Assembly: GCF_008843145.1 (NCBI RefSeq)
Contig: NZ_CP030265.1
Span: 1,285,001-1,349,000, forward strand
Reading direction: 5' to 3'
Length of the DNA stretch: 64,000 nt
DNA from: Skermanella pratensis
GTDB taxonomy: Bacteria; Pseudomonadota; Alphaproteobacteria; Azospirillales; Azospirillaceae
In this document: positions 18,262-26,314 of the stretch, one piece after another
Layout of the letters: each line of letters starts with the position of its first letter
Position numbering within the stretch: the first letter of the stretch is position 1
Program-made: the position numbers and the translations under genes
Notes under the pieces: model-generated
What the model was told of the DNA's origin: nothing
The model's input: only the letters and a program-made list of their open reading frames with translations
Database searches by the model: none

Positions 18262-19122
18262 GTGCGGGCACCGAGGCGCCGGCCCGATTCCGTGCCGGCC
18301 GATCCACAGGCAATCGGGGGCACGGACTTGGACAAGGGCAGGGATCTGGTCGCCGCGCTGGCGGGGATGTTCATGGTTGCCTCGGCCGGCGGCGGGTCGG
18401 GTGTCGCCGTCGCGGCATCCTCCGACGGGGCGGACCCGCTGAAGCGCTATATCGAGGCGATCTCCGACGCGGCCGTTCCGACCCCGGCCAAGATCGATGA
18501 TCGCCTGGTGCCCATCCGTCGCGATAACTCGGCCCTGCGCTGGGAGACCGAGGCCGCCGATTCCCGGGTCAAGGTTGTGTCCTGGATGTCGGAAAGCGCG
18601 TTCCAGCGTTTCTATTCCCAGCCGGAGGAGCTGCCGGCGGACAAGTCGGCCCCGCCGAACTGGGGCACGGTGATGTGGGTGACGGCCGTTCCGCAGGTGC
18701 GGGACTTCTGCCGCTCGCTGGGCACCCGCGACACGGTCGCGATCACCAGCCGCCTTCTCCAGCTTTTCGGGTTGCCACCGACCGGGCAGAACGCCCGCTT
18801 CGTGGAGATGTGGGTGTCGCCCAAGGACATGCTGCGCCCCTGTCCCGACCGCGAAGTGGACGACAGCCGCTGCGAGGTCGATACGGCAAGCGACGTTGAT
18901 GATTATCGGACCTGGTTCACCGGCAACTATGCAAAGTCCTACAACGCCTCCGGCTTTCCGTGGACGCGGCTGGGATACACCTATGACTGGGCGCCCGCCG
19001 ACGACAAGGCGAACCCGAACAAGCCCAAGGGCGCCAGCGAGTTCATCCTGAAGCCGGGAACGCCCTATACGATCACCGGGCGGTACACGACCGCCGAATA
19101 TTGCGGGCGGCCGGCGCGGTGA
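18262..19122 (+). CDS. Conserved-looking secreted protein of unknown function
   Basis: I do not recognise this protein. The ORF opens at a GTG (18262), but a TTG at 18328 preceded by GGGGG would give an N-terminus LVAALAGMFMVASAGG that looks like a signal peptide, so the start is uncertain. The mature part is rich in Trp and aromatics (RVKVVSWMSESAFQRFYSQP, WGTVMWVTAVPQVRDFCR) and has four Cys that could form disulfides, which fits a periplasmic or secreted protein. Codon use is high-GC like that of its neighbours. It stands alone between the repeat region and tRNA-Leu. Confidence 0.65.
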   Translation: MRAPRRRPDSVPADPQAIGGTDLDKGRDLVAALAGMFMVASAGGGSGVAVAASSDGADPLKRYIEAISDAAVPTPAKIDDRLVPIRRDNSALRWETEAADSRVKVVSWMSESAFQRFYSQPEELPADKSAPPNWGTVMWVTAVPQVRDFCRSLGTRDTVAITSRLLQLFGLPPTGQNARFVEMWVSPKDMLRPCPDREVDDSRCEVDTASDVDDYRTWFTGNYAKSYNASGFPWTRLGYTYDWAPADDKANPNKPKGASEFILKPGTPYTITGRYTTAEYCGRPAR

Positions 19123-19155
19123 AGACGGGGCCGTGATGCGGGGCGGTGAATTTGA

Positions 19156-19183
19156 TTGACCCGGAGGTGCCGGCGAGTATGAT
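19156..19183 (+). promoter_or_regulatory. Probable sigma-70 promoter of tRNA-Leu
   Basis: TTGACC (19156-19161), a 16-base spacer and TATGAT (19178-19183), ending 20 bases before the mature tRNA 5' end. The match to consensus and its position are both good; it is not tested experimentally. Confidence 0.55.
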
Positions 19184-19203
19184 CCCGGCACTTTCCCCAG
19201 GGA

Positions 19204-19290
19204 GCCCCTGTGGCGGAATCGGTAGACGCGGCGGACTCAAAATCCGTTGCCAGTGATGGCGTGCCAGTTCGAGTCTGGCCGGGGGCACCA
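19204..19290 (+). tRNA. tRNA-Leu (anticodon CAA), CCA encoded
   Basis: 87 bases. The acceptor arm GCCCCTG pairs with CGGGGGC near the 3' end, followed by A and an encoded CCA. D-arm region GGCGGAATCGGTAGACGC; anticodon loop CTCAAAA, giving anticodon CAA (reads UUG); long variable arm TTGCCAGTGATGGCGT; T-arm CAGTTCGAGTCTGG. The long variable arm and the CAA anticodon fix it as a class II tRNA-Leu. Confidence 0.96.
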
Positions 19291-19648
19291 GTCAAACCAA
19301 AAACTTAGAGCGTATGAGAGCCTGTTGCGGGCTTTACTCAACGGCTGTATTGCAGTCTTGCCCGGGTAGCAGGAGATCCGTACTCAGGCGTGAGTCCAGG
19401 TAAGTTCCGGGGTATGTTGTCCGGCGGTCGGCCATGTCGGATCGCGGCGCTGTCTTGACGAAGATACATCTTATTCACGATTCAGCTTAGTGCGTTATCT
19501 TTCCGAGAGAGAAGTAATCCCTGAATCGTGCCCGACGAATCTAACCGCTTTTTTCAAAATGACCCAAACGTTAAAAATTTCTTTGCTCCGTTATCAGTAG
19601 GGAGCTGGACATCAATCGCCCTGTACATGGCCTATCCTACAAGGTTTT
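19291..19648. other. Non-coding stretch after tRNA-Leu
   Basis: 358 bases without a supported gene. A small hairpin (AGCCTG, loop TTG, CGGGCT, then TTT) at 19319-19335 may terminate the tRNA transcript. Base composition around 19480-19580 is noticeably more AT-rich than the rest of the window. I looked for a duplicated tRNA 3' end that would mark an integrated element and saw none. Confidence 0.5.
19319..19335 (+). terminator. Weak possible terminator of tRNA-Leu
   Basis: Six-base-pair stem (one G-T pair) with a three-base loop and a three-T tail, 28 bases after the tRNA CCA end. Small and unproven. Confidence 0.35.
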
Positions 19649-19936
19649 CTACTCCTGCACTGGCGGCCATTGTTGGGCGGCGTGAAGCACGCGAAGGATC
19701 GTCACCGCGCGAGTGTCTTCGGTATAGACAACCACGTAATTTGTTCGAACCACCATTTCACGTGTGCCGGCGATTCGGCCGGTCCGGTAGAGCTTCGGAT
19801 GTTCAGGCAGCTTTGCAGTCTTCGCCTCAATATCGTTCTTCAGACGCTGAGCGGCGTCCAGATTGTCATCTGATATGTAATCGATGATTGCCAGGAGATC
19901 GGCGAGAGCCGTCTTCCGCCACTCAAGCACCACCAC
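19649..19936 (-). CDS. RelE/ParE-family toxin
   Basis: 95 residues with the RelE/ParE fold pattern: N-terminal VVLEWRKTALADLLAIIDYI, central ERHP-like region LPEHPKLYRTGRIAGTREMV, and C-terminal YVVVYTEDTRAVTILRVLHA with the usual strand ending in an aromatic and basic cluster. It would inhibit either translation (RelE) or gyrase (ParE); sequence reading alone does not decide. Its start overlaps the end of the antitoxin gene by 14 bases, the normal order for such operons. Confidence 0.9.
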   Translation of the reverse strand: MVVLEWRKTALADLLAIIDYISDDNLDAAQRLKNDIEAKTAKLPEHPKLYRTGRIAGTREMVVRTNYVVVYTEDTRAVTILRVLHAAQQWPPVQE

Positions 19937-20222
19937 GGCGTTTCCTGTCGATCAAGGCTTGAGCTTCGTCCATGACATGCTGATGAGGTGCCGCCGGGCT
20001 CGTGTCGGCCAGCGCCTCGTGAACCTTGGCCCGAAACCATGCGTCATACGCTTCGGGCGTTGTCGTCAATCCGGCCGGCAGAGCGCCTTCCTTGGAGATG
20101 CGCGTGAGCAGGATGCGCACGGCGTCCGAGACGGTGAGGCCGACATTGGCGAGCTTTTCCGTTGCGTCAGCCTTGAGCTTGTCGTCCACGCGGATGTGCA
20201 GCATCGATGTCTGGGCAGCCAT
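19923..20222 (-). CDS. RelB/DinJ-family antitoxin
   Basis: 99 residues. The N-terminal ribbon-helix-helix segment MLHIRVDDKLKADATEKLA and LTVSDAVRILLTRI is typical of RelB/DinJ antitoxins, which bind both the toxin and their own operator as dimers. It precedes and overlaps the toxin gene. AAGGAG lies upstream of its ATG. A perfect 18-bp palindrome between -35 and -10 elements just upstream fits autoregulation. Confidence 0.9.
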   Translation of the reverse strand: MAAQTSMLHIRVDDKLKADATEKLANVGLTVSDAVRILLTRISKEGALPAGLTTTPEAYDAWFRAKVHEALADTSPAAPHQHVMDEAQALIDRKRRGGA

Positions 20223-20249
20223 CTCCGGTTCTCCTTATTCGATACTCCC

Positions 20250-20278
20250 ATCATGTATCTCAATTGAGATACAGTCAA
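20250..20278 (-). promoter_or_regulatory. Promoter with 18-bp palindromic operator of the RelBE-type pair
   Basis: On the minus strand: TTGACT (20278-20273), a 17-base spacer, CATGAT (20255-20250). The spacer is filled by the perfect palindrome GTATCTCAATTGAGATAC (20255-20272), the expected place for the antitoxin-toxin complex to block RNA polymerase. The antitoxin ATG begins 28 bases downstream. Confidence 0.7.
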
Positions 20279-20280
20279 GG

Positions 20281-20806
20281 GCGTGTTGTTCCAGGGCTTG
20301 ATCCACGGCCATTGCGTGGTCCGGCGGTGTGTTCACTTGGACATGGATACTCTATTCACCCTGACCGGCCTTGCCCTTCGGATTTCAATCAGCGGAGGCT
20401 TGATGAAGCCCGCAGGGAGATGACCGGATCAAGTCCGGTCATGACGAATGGGGAGTGTTGCTGCTGACACCTGGTACTTTTGAATATGAAGTAACTACCG
20501 TATCTGGCAGCGATGGGCCAAACCCGGTCATGATGAGAAGAGAGGCTTGTATTCACCGGTGAAGATCAATCGCTAGGGCGGTGTCCGATCAGGTTGAACC
20601 GGTCCGGTCCACGCGGCCTGCCGTTCCACTTGCCGCGTTGCGTTGGGCCATGGGCCCAACGCAACGGTTCGGCTGCTCCGGGCGGATCGACCTGATCGGG
20701 CACAGCTCCAGGCCAGACAGCCGTGGACTTGCCGGGCAATTCGGCCCATGGGCAGGTTGGCTCAGTTGGCTTCCGCTCCGCATCGCCGATCGCCGAGAAA
20801 GGGGCC
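20281..20806. other. 526-bp intergenic region with repeat fragments
   Basis: No supported gene. It contains a degenerate fragment of the dispersed element family (about 20395-20450, with GATGACCGGATCAAGTCCGG) and a shorter one near 20515-20540. The last ~200 bases before the transporter stop are GC-rich with no clear signal. Confidence 0.5.
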
Positions 20807-22123
20807 TCACCCCCACAGCAGGCCCAGCGAGATCACCACACCCGACACGACCAGCACGATCAGGCAGAACCCCATCACGTCCTTCGCCTTCAGCCCGGCG
20901 ATCGCCAGGGCCGGCAAAGCCCAGAAGGGTTGGATCAGGTTGGTCCAGGCGTCGCCCCAGGCGACGGCCATGGCTACCTTGGAGAGGTCGGCGTTCAGCT
21001 CCATGGCGGCCGGGAGCATCACCTGCGACTGCACCGCCCACTGGCCGCCGCCCGAGGGGATCAGGACGTTCAGCAGGCCGGCGCTCCAGAAGGTGAAGAG
21101 GGACAGGGTGTCGGCGGTGGAGAAGGAGACGAACCATTCGGACAGGCTCCGGGCCAGGCCGGATTCCACCATCATCCCCATGATGCCGGCGTAGAACGGG
21201 AACTGGATGACGATGCCGGCGGCACCTTTCACGGCCTCCTGGAGGCTGTGGAGGAAGCGGTAGGGCGTGCCGTGAAGCAGGATGCCGAGGAACAGGAAGA
21301 TGAAGTTGACGATGTTCAGGTTCAGCGCCAAGCCCTTGTCGATCACATAGAGCGCGATGAACAGCAGGCCGAGGCCGCCGACAATCCAGGAGATCACGCG
21401 GCTCTGCTCCAGCCAGTCGGCCGGGCGGTCGATCCGGCCGGCGTTCTCCGGGTCGGTGTCCACCAGCTTGTCCGGGTCCACGTAGACGGGGTCGCCGCCG
21501 TGGCCCAGCATCAGGCGGTTGGTCAGCGGGATCAGGATGAACAGCGCCACGACGATGATCAGGTTGTAGCTGCTGAACAGCGTCTGGCTGGTCGGCACGA
21601 TGCCGATCAGGTTCTCGGAGAAATGGCCGGGAGTCGCGATGGTCAGGGGGACCGAGCCCGACAGGCCGCCGTGCCAGATCACGAACCCGGAATAGGCGCT
21701 GGCGATCAGCAGGCGGTAGTCCACCTTCGGGACGGCGCGGGCGAGCTGGCGAGCGAACAGGGCGCCGATAACGAGGCCGAAACCCCAGTTGATCCAGCTC
21801 GCCACCAGCGAGACCAGGGTGACCATGACGATCGCCTGTCCCGGCGTCTTCGCCAGCCGGGCCATGTTGGAAAGTATGCGCCGGAAGAAGGGCGTGCTGG
21901 CCAGCACGAAGCCGGTCACCAGGACCAGCACCATCTGCATGCTGAATTCCAGCAGCTGCCAGAACCCGCCGCCCCAGTAGCGGGCCATGGCGAGCGGCGA
22001 GGCGCCTTCGAACAGGATGCCGGCGGCATAGACGAGCAAGGTCAGCAGCAGCACGAGAACGTAGGGGTCGGGCAGGTAGCGCTCGACCAAGTTCGTGGAC
22101 CAGTTCGTTGCTGCGCCCAGCAT
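20807..22123 (-). CDS. atoE: Short-chain fatty acid transporter, AtoE family
   Basis: 438-residue polytopic inner-membrane protein with about a dozen hydrophobic segments. Characteristic family stretches: TNWSTNLVERYLPDPYV at the N-terminus, ARYWGGGFWQLLEFSMQM, VASWINWGFGLVIGALFAR, HGGLSGSVPL and FVSFSTADTLSLFTFWSAG, then IPSGGGQWAVQSQVM. It is expected to take up short-chain fatty acids such as butyrate or acetoacetate. Start chosen at the ATG at 22123, which has GGGGGAG just upstream; 21 further in-frame codons before it lack family similarity. Monocistronic and flanked by repeats on both sides. Confidence 0.9.
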   Translation of the reverse strand: MLGAATNWSTNLVERYLPDPYVLVLLLTLLVYAAGILFEGASPLAMARYWGGGFWQLLEFSMQMVLVLVTGFVLASTPFFRRILSNMARLAKTPGQAIVMVTLVSLVASWINWGFGLVIGALFARQLARAVPKVDYRLLIASAYSGFVIWHGGLSGSVPLTIATPGHFSENLIGIVPTSQTLFSSYNLIIVVALFILIPLTNRLMLGHGGDPVYVDPDKLVDTDPENAGRIDRPADWLEQSRVISWIVGGLGLLFIALYVIDKGLALNLNIVNFIFLFLGILLHGTPYRFLHSLQEAVKGAAGIVIQFPFYAGIMGMMVESGLARSLSEWFVSFSTADTLSLFTFWSAGLLNVLIPSGGGQWAVQSQVMLPAAMELNADLSKVAMAVAWGDAWTNLIQPFWALPALAIAGLKAKDVMGFCLIVLVVSGVVISLGLLWG

Positions 22124-22645
22124 TGACGTCTCCCCCTTGTTGATTCCGTGCCGGCGTGCGGAGCCGGGCCGGGTGTTTGCGGGCAATCAACCCGCTGGGG
22201 AGCCGGAAGTTCAGGAATTATGGACGAATGCCGGGGGCTGTCGCGAATCGGGAGCGGGGTCCCCCTCGTCATGCGCGGGTTTGACCCCGCGCATCCGCGC
22301 GCGAGTTGATATGATCAAATTCGCGCGCGGATGGCCGGATCAAGTCCACGGCTGTCCGGCACGGTTGTTGCCTAACGCTCAGAAGGCTGAACTATGGGCA
22401 GAAACGCCCCCTTTTCGTCATACCCGGACTTGATCCGGGTATCTCACCGCACGGCGGCGCTGATGGAGTCCGCAAGCGATGACCGGGTCAAGCCCGGTCA
22501 TGACGATGAAGGGAGGAGCGCCCCACCAGAAAAGCGTCCACTGGTTGAGGCGGCAAGTACCGTGCCGGACAGCCGTGGATCAAGTCCGGCCATGATGAAA
22601 AGGAAGTTTTTCAGTCTCTAGGCATGGCCAGCGCGGCGATGGCCG
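22124..22645. other. 522-bp repeat-rich intergenic region
   Basis: It contains a 12-bp inverted repeat ATCCGCGCGCGA/TCGCGCGCGGAT around 22290-22331 whose loop is itself palindromic, the reverse copy of the ~156-bp element (22348-22504), and a short REP-like unit near 22565-22600. No gene is supported. Confidence 0.6.
22348..22504 (-). repeat. ~156-bp dispersed intergenic element, reverse copy
   Basis: The reverse complement matches 17821-17976 end to end (starts GTCATGACCGGGCTTGACC, ends CCGTGCCGGACAGCCG) with scattered substitutions. Together the two copies bracket about 4.4 kb containing the secreted protein gene, tRNA-Leu, the toxin-antitoxin pair and atoE. Confidence 0.75.
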
Positions 22646-22822
22646 TCAGTCCAGGATCGTCCCGAGCAGGCCGCCGCCGGCTCCGCCGATCACGGCTCCG
22701 CGCTTGCCGTCCACCGCATAGCCGCCGGCCGCGCCGACGCCGGTGCCGACCATCTGTTCCGTCGAGCACGCTCCCAGCGCCAGCAGGGCGAATACAACAC
22801 CGATAAGCTGCTTCTTGCTCAT
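22646..22822 (-). CDS. Small glycine-zipper lipoprotein (OsmB-like)
   Basis: 58 residues. Signal sequence KKQLIGVVFALLALGAC ends in a lipobox (LGAC), so it is a lipoprotein. The mature part is a Gly-rich zipper, GTGVGAAGGYAVDGKRG, of the OsmB/SlyB type, likely associated with the outer membrane. Start at 22822 is supported by AAGGAG seven bases upstream. Small conserved envelope proteins of this kind are common; a specific role is not known. Confidence 0.8.
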   Translation of the reverse strand: MSKKQLIGVVFALLALGACSTEQMVGTGVGAAGGYAVDGKRGAVIGGAGGGLLGTILD

Positions 22823-22904
22823 GATTTGATCTCCTTCTGAGCATTTAACAGACAAGCCGGTGTTTCATTCCCCGAGCGGCGGGCGATCCCGCGGCGGTAC
22901 CGCT

Positions 22905-23885
22905 TCAGGCTTTGCCGGACTTCTTCGCGGCTACTTCGCGCGTCTCGGCCACGGGGGTCAGCGCGCCGCGGCCGTCGAACCAGGAGACCAGGTTGTCCAC
23001 CACGAGCTGGCCCATGGCGTTGCGGGTGTGGACCGTTCCGGAGGCCACGTGGGGCAGCAGCACGGTGTTCTCCATCGCGATCAGCTCGGCCGGGACGTTG
23101 GGTTCGTCGGCATAGACATCCAGGCCGGCGGCCAGGATCGCCTTGGAGCGGAGCGCCTCGATCAGGTCGGCCTCGTTCACCACGGTGCCGCGGCCGACAT
23201 TGACGAAGATGCCGTCGGGGCCGAGGGCTTCGAAGATCTCGCGGCCGACCATCCGCTCGGTCGAGGCGCCGCCGGGAATGACCGAGATCAGCACGTCCAC
23301 CTGGCGGGCCAGATCGACCGCGTCGGCGACATAGGCGTAGTCGACGCCTTCCTGCCGCCTGCGGCCATGGTAGGAGATCGGTAGGCCGAAGGCTTCGAGC
23401 CGCTTGGCGATGGCCTTGCCGATTCGGCCCAGGCCGAGGATGCCGACCGTGCGGCCGCGCAGCGACGCGGTGAGCGGGAAGGCTCCCGAGGGCCACTTGC
23501 CGTCGCGCAGGTGGCGTTCGGCCTCCGGGATGCGGCGGACCGTCGAGATCAGCAGGCCGATGGTGAGATCCGCGACCTCGTCGGTCAGCACGTCGGGCGT
23601 GTTGGTCACGACGATGCCGTGGCCGCCGGCCCACTTGGCGTCGATCTGGTCGTAGCCGACGCCGAAGGCGGAGACGATCTCCAGCGCGGGGAGCTTGCCC
23701 ATCAGCGCTTCGTTCAACGGGGCGTGCCCGCCGGCGGCGATACCGCGGATCCGGGGGCCGTGCTCGGCCAGGAATGCGTCCCGGTCGGCGACCTCCCACA
23801 GCCGGTGAACGGTGAACAGCCGGTCGATCTGGTCGGCGACCACGGGCATCATCGGGGCGATCTGAAGGATTTCCGGGCGGGCCAT
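22905..23885 (-). CDS. D-2-hydroxyacid dehydrogenase (glyoxylate/hydroxypyruvate reductase type)
   Basis: 326 residues. NAD(P)-binding motif GILGLGRIGKAIAKRLEAF; catalytic Arg region ISVIPGGASTERMVG; NVGRGTVVNEADLIEAL; Asp/Glu in LAAGLDVYADEP; catalytic His in LLPHVASGTVH. It reduces a 2-oxoacid such as glyoxylate or hydroxypyruvate, or oxidises the matching D-2-hydroxyacid. The ATG at 23885 is used; a GTG at 23900 would add five residues. Divergent from the RraA-like/ABC operon 188 bases away, so it may belong to the same sugar-acid pathway and share a regulated intergenic region. Confidence 0.9.
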   Translation of the reverse strand: MARPEILQIAPMMPVVADQIDRLFTVHRLWEVADRDAFLAEHGPRIRGIAAGGHAPLNEALMGKLPALEIVSAFGVGYDQIDAKWAGGHGIVVTNTPDVLTDEVADLTIGLLISTVRRIPEAERHLRDGKWPSGAFPLTASLRGRTVGILGLGRIGKAIAKRLEAFGLPISYHGRRRQEGVDYAYVADAVDLARQVDVLISVIPGGASTERMVGREIFEALGPDGIFVNVGRGTVVNEADLIEALRSKAILAAGLDVYADEPNVPAELIAMENTVLLPHVASGTVHTRNAMGQLVVDNLVSWFDGRGALTPVAETREVAAKKSGKA

Positions 23886-24073
23886 GGCTTGTATCAGCAC
23901 CTTTGTTGTCTCTTCCCTCCGCCTTGTGTCCGGCGGCTACACACCATGGCGCGTCTGTCAACTCCAGGCAAGTTTCGTTCCAAAGAAAACAGGCTTTGTT
24001 GTGGCATAAAGCCGCGTTACAGTTCTGGAAAGCCTCCAGGACCAGAGAGGCGCAATCAGGGGGAGATGAGCCC

Positions 24074-24790
24074 GTGGCGACTGGCACGGACATTCTCGAT
24101 ACCATACGCACGCGGCTTTTCACGGCCGTGCTGGGCGACGTCATGGATACGCGCGGGCTGACCCGCCAGTTCCTGCCGCCGGCGATCCGCCCGATCGATT
24201 CCGATACCGTTCCCGACAGGGTGATGGCCGGCCGCGCCATGCCCGTGCTGGAGGCCGACTGCTGCGGCGACGTGGAGTGGCGGGGGGCTGGTCACGGGGT
24301 CGGGGAGGGGGGAGGCAATCCTTTTCCGTTCGGGTTGATGCTCCGCGCGCTCGACGAGCTGAAGCGGGACGAGGTCTATGTCTGCACCGGCGGATCGCCG
24401 CGCTACGCGCTGTGGGGCGAGCTGATGAGCACGCGCGCCCGCACGCTGGGGGCGGCGGGGGCGGTGGTCGACGGCTTCCACCGCGACACGCTGGGGATCA
24501 GGAAGCTGGGATTCCCGGTGTATTCCCACGGCTCCTATGCCCAGGACCAGCGGATGCGCGGGCGGGTCATCGACTTCCGCTGCCCGATCGAGTTCGGCAG
24601 CGGCGTCAGGATCGATCCCGGCGACGTGATCGTCGGCGACATCGACGGCGTGCTGGTCATCCCGGGCGACCATGCCGCCGACATCGTCGCGCTTGCGCTG
24701 GAGAAGGTCGAGGGCGAGGAGAGCGTCCGGCAGATGATCGAGCGGGGCGAGCGCACCGAGGACATCTTCGGGAGGACCGGCATCATGTAG
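24074..24790 (+). CDS. RraA-family protein (HMG aldolase/oxaloacetate decarboxylase-like)
   Basis: 238 residues. Key family segments: VLGDVMDTRGL near the N-terminus, GGSPRYALWGELMSTRA, GAAGAVVDGFHRD (the conserved R-D pair that binds substrate and metal) and PGDVIVGDIDGVLVIP. Family members cleave 4-hydroxy-4-methyl-2-oxoglutarate-type acids or decarboxylate oxaloacetate; some only bind RNase E. Next to sugar-acid uptake and dehydration genes, an aldolase or decarboxylase role is more likely. The GTG at 24074 is chosen because GGGGGAGATGAG precedes it and similarity starts there. First gene of the operon. Confidence 0.85.
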   Translation: MATGTDILDTIRTRLFTAVLGDVMDTRGLTRQFLPPAIRPIDSDTVPDRVMAGRAMPVLEADCCGDVEWRGAGHGVGEGGGNPFPFGLMLRALDELKRDEVYVCTGGSPRYALWGELMSTRARTLGAAGAVVDGFHRDTLGIRKLGFPVYSHGSYAQDQRMRGRVIDFRCPIEFGSGVRIDPGDVIVGDIDGVLVIPGDHAADIVALALEKVEGEESVRQMIERGERTEDIFGRTGIM

Positions 24791-24864
24791 CGGAGTCGGG
24801 GAGCGCGTCGGTCCCGGTGTTGCCGGATGGAACAATCAAAAAACGAGAACGGGGAGAAGAAGCG

Positions 24865-26232
24865 ATGAAGTCACTGTTGGGTGCGGTTCTGGCCGTCTGC
24901 ATGGCCGCGACGGCGGGCCAGGCGATGGCCCAGGAAAAGCTGAACGTCTTCTGGGTCAAGGGTTTCTACAAATCCGAGGACGACGCGCTGTTCGAGGCGA
25001 TCAAGAAGTACGAGCAGAAGACCGGGGTCAAGGTCGAGCTGTCCCAGTACCCCGTGCAGGACATGATCCCGAAGACGGTCGCGGCGCTGGATTCCGGCAC
25101 GCCGCCGGATGTCGCCTATGCCGACGTCTATGATTTCCAGGTCACCGGCAAGTGGGCCTTCGAGGGCAGGCTGGAGGACATCACCGACGTCCTGGAGCCG
25201 ATGAAGGACCGCTTCGCGCCGAACACCGTGGAGACGGCGTACCTGCTGAACGAGAGCACGGGCAAGCGCGCCTATTACGCCTTTCCGATCAAGCAGCAGA
25301 CCATGCATATCGAGTACTGGCTCGACATGCTGACCCAGGCCGGCTTCCAGGAGTCGGACATTCCCAAGACCTGGAAGGAGTACTGGGCCTTCTGGTGCAG
25401 CGAGGTGCAGCCCGCTTATCGCAAGGCATCGGGCCAGCGGGCCTACGGCATCGGCCAGCCGCTGGGCGTGGACAGCAGCGACTCCTTCTATTCGTTCCTG
25501 ACCTTCGCCGACGCCTACAACGTCAAGATGGTCGATGACGACGGCAAGCTGCTGGTCGACGATCCCAAGGTCAAGGAAGGACTGGTCGGCGCGCTGACCG
25601 ACTATACCGAGCCCTATGCCAAGGGCTGCGCGCCGCCGTCGGCCACGAGCTGGAAGGACCCGGACAACAACGTCGCCTTCCACAACAAGACCACGGCCCT
25701 GACCCACAACGCGACCATCTCGATCGCGGCCAAGTGGCTCGACGACATGAACAACGCGACCCTGACCCAGGAACAGCGGGACCAGGCCAAGAAGAACTAT
25801 TACGAACTGATCCGCACGGCAGGTTTCCCCCAGAAGCCCGACGGCAGCAAGATGGTCTACCGCGCGGCGGTCAAGACCGGCGTGATCTTCTCCGAGGCCC
25901 GCAACAAGGAGCGCGGCAAGGAATTCGTGAAGTTCCTGCTCGAGGAGGACAACCTGACCCCCTATGTCGAGGGTTCGCTGGGCCGCTGGTTCCCGGTCAC
26001 CAAGGAAGGGCAGGAGCGTCCGTTCTGGAAGGCCGATCCGCACCGCCAGTCGGTCTACGACCAGTTCAAGGACGGCACCGTGACTTTCGAGTTCACCAAG
26101 AACTACAAGTTCACGACCCTGAACAATGAGAACGTGTGGGCCAAGGCGGCCAACCGGGTCATCAACGAGAAGGTGCCGGTGGACAAGGCCGTGGACGAGA
26201 TGATCGCCCGCATCAAGGCGGTCGCGGGCTGA
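24865..26232 (+). CDS. ABC transporter sugar/sugar-acid-binding protein (family 1)
   Basis: 455 residues. Signal peptide MKSLLGAVLAVCMAATAG ending at AMA-Q, then an extracellular solute-binding protein of the MalE/UgpB type: LNVFWVKGFYKSEDDALFEA, AALDSGTPPDVAYADVYDF and AYYAFPIKQQTMHIEYW. It delivers ligand in the periplasm to the two permeases encoded next. A GGGGAGAAGAAG run precedes the ATG. The gene order with the RraA-like and racemase-family genes suggests an acid sugar as ligand (inference). Confidence 0.93.
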   Translation: MKSLLGAVLAVCMAATAGQAMAQEKLNVFWVKGFYKSEDDALFEAIKKYEQKTGVKVELSQYPVQDMIPKTVAALDSGTPPDVAYADVYDFQVTGKWAFEGRLEDITDVLEPMKDRFAPNTVETAYLLNESTGKRAYYAFPIKQQTMHIEYWLDMLTQAGFQESDIPKTWKEYWAFWCSEVQPAYRKASGQRAYGIGQPLGVDSSDSFYSFLTFADAYNVKMVDDDGKLLVDDPKVKEGLVGALTDYTEPYAKGCAPPSATSWKDPDNNVAFHNKTTALTHNATISIAAKWLDDMNNATLTQEQRDQAKKNYYELIRTAGFPQKPDGSKMVYRAAVKTGVIFSEARNKERGKEFVKFLLEEDNLTPYVEGSLGRWFPVTKEGQERPFWKADPHRQSVYDQFKDGTVTFEFTKNYKFTTLNNENVWAKAANRVINEKVPVDKAVDEMIARIKAVAG

Positions 26233-26314
26233 CTCCGGCACGACGAGGCGGAAGGGCGGCGGGACGCCGCCCTTCCGCGGTGCCCGCTTTCCATCCACCA
26301 CAACGGCGGACGCG

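Noticed and set aside
19204-19648. Integrated element using tRNA-Leu as attachment site
   Set aside because: No integrase gene and no second copy of the tRNA 3' end were seen in the window.
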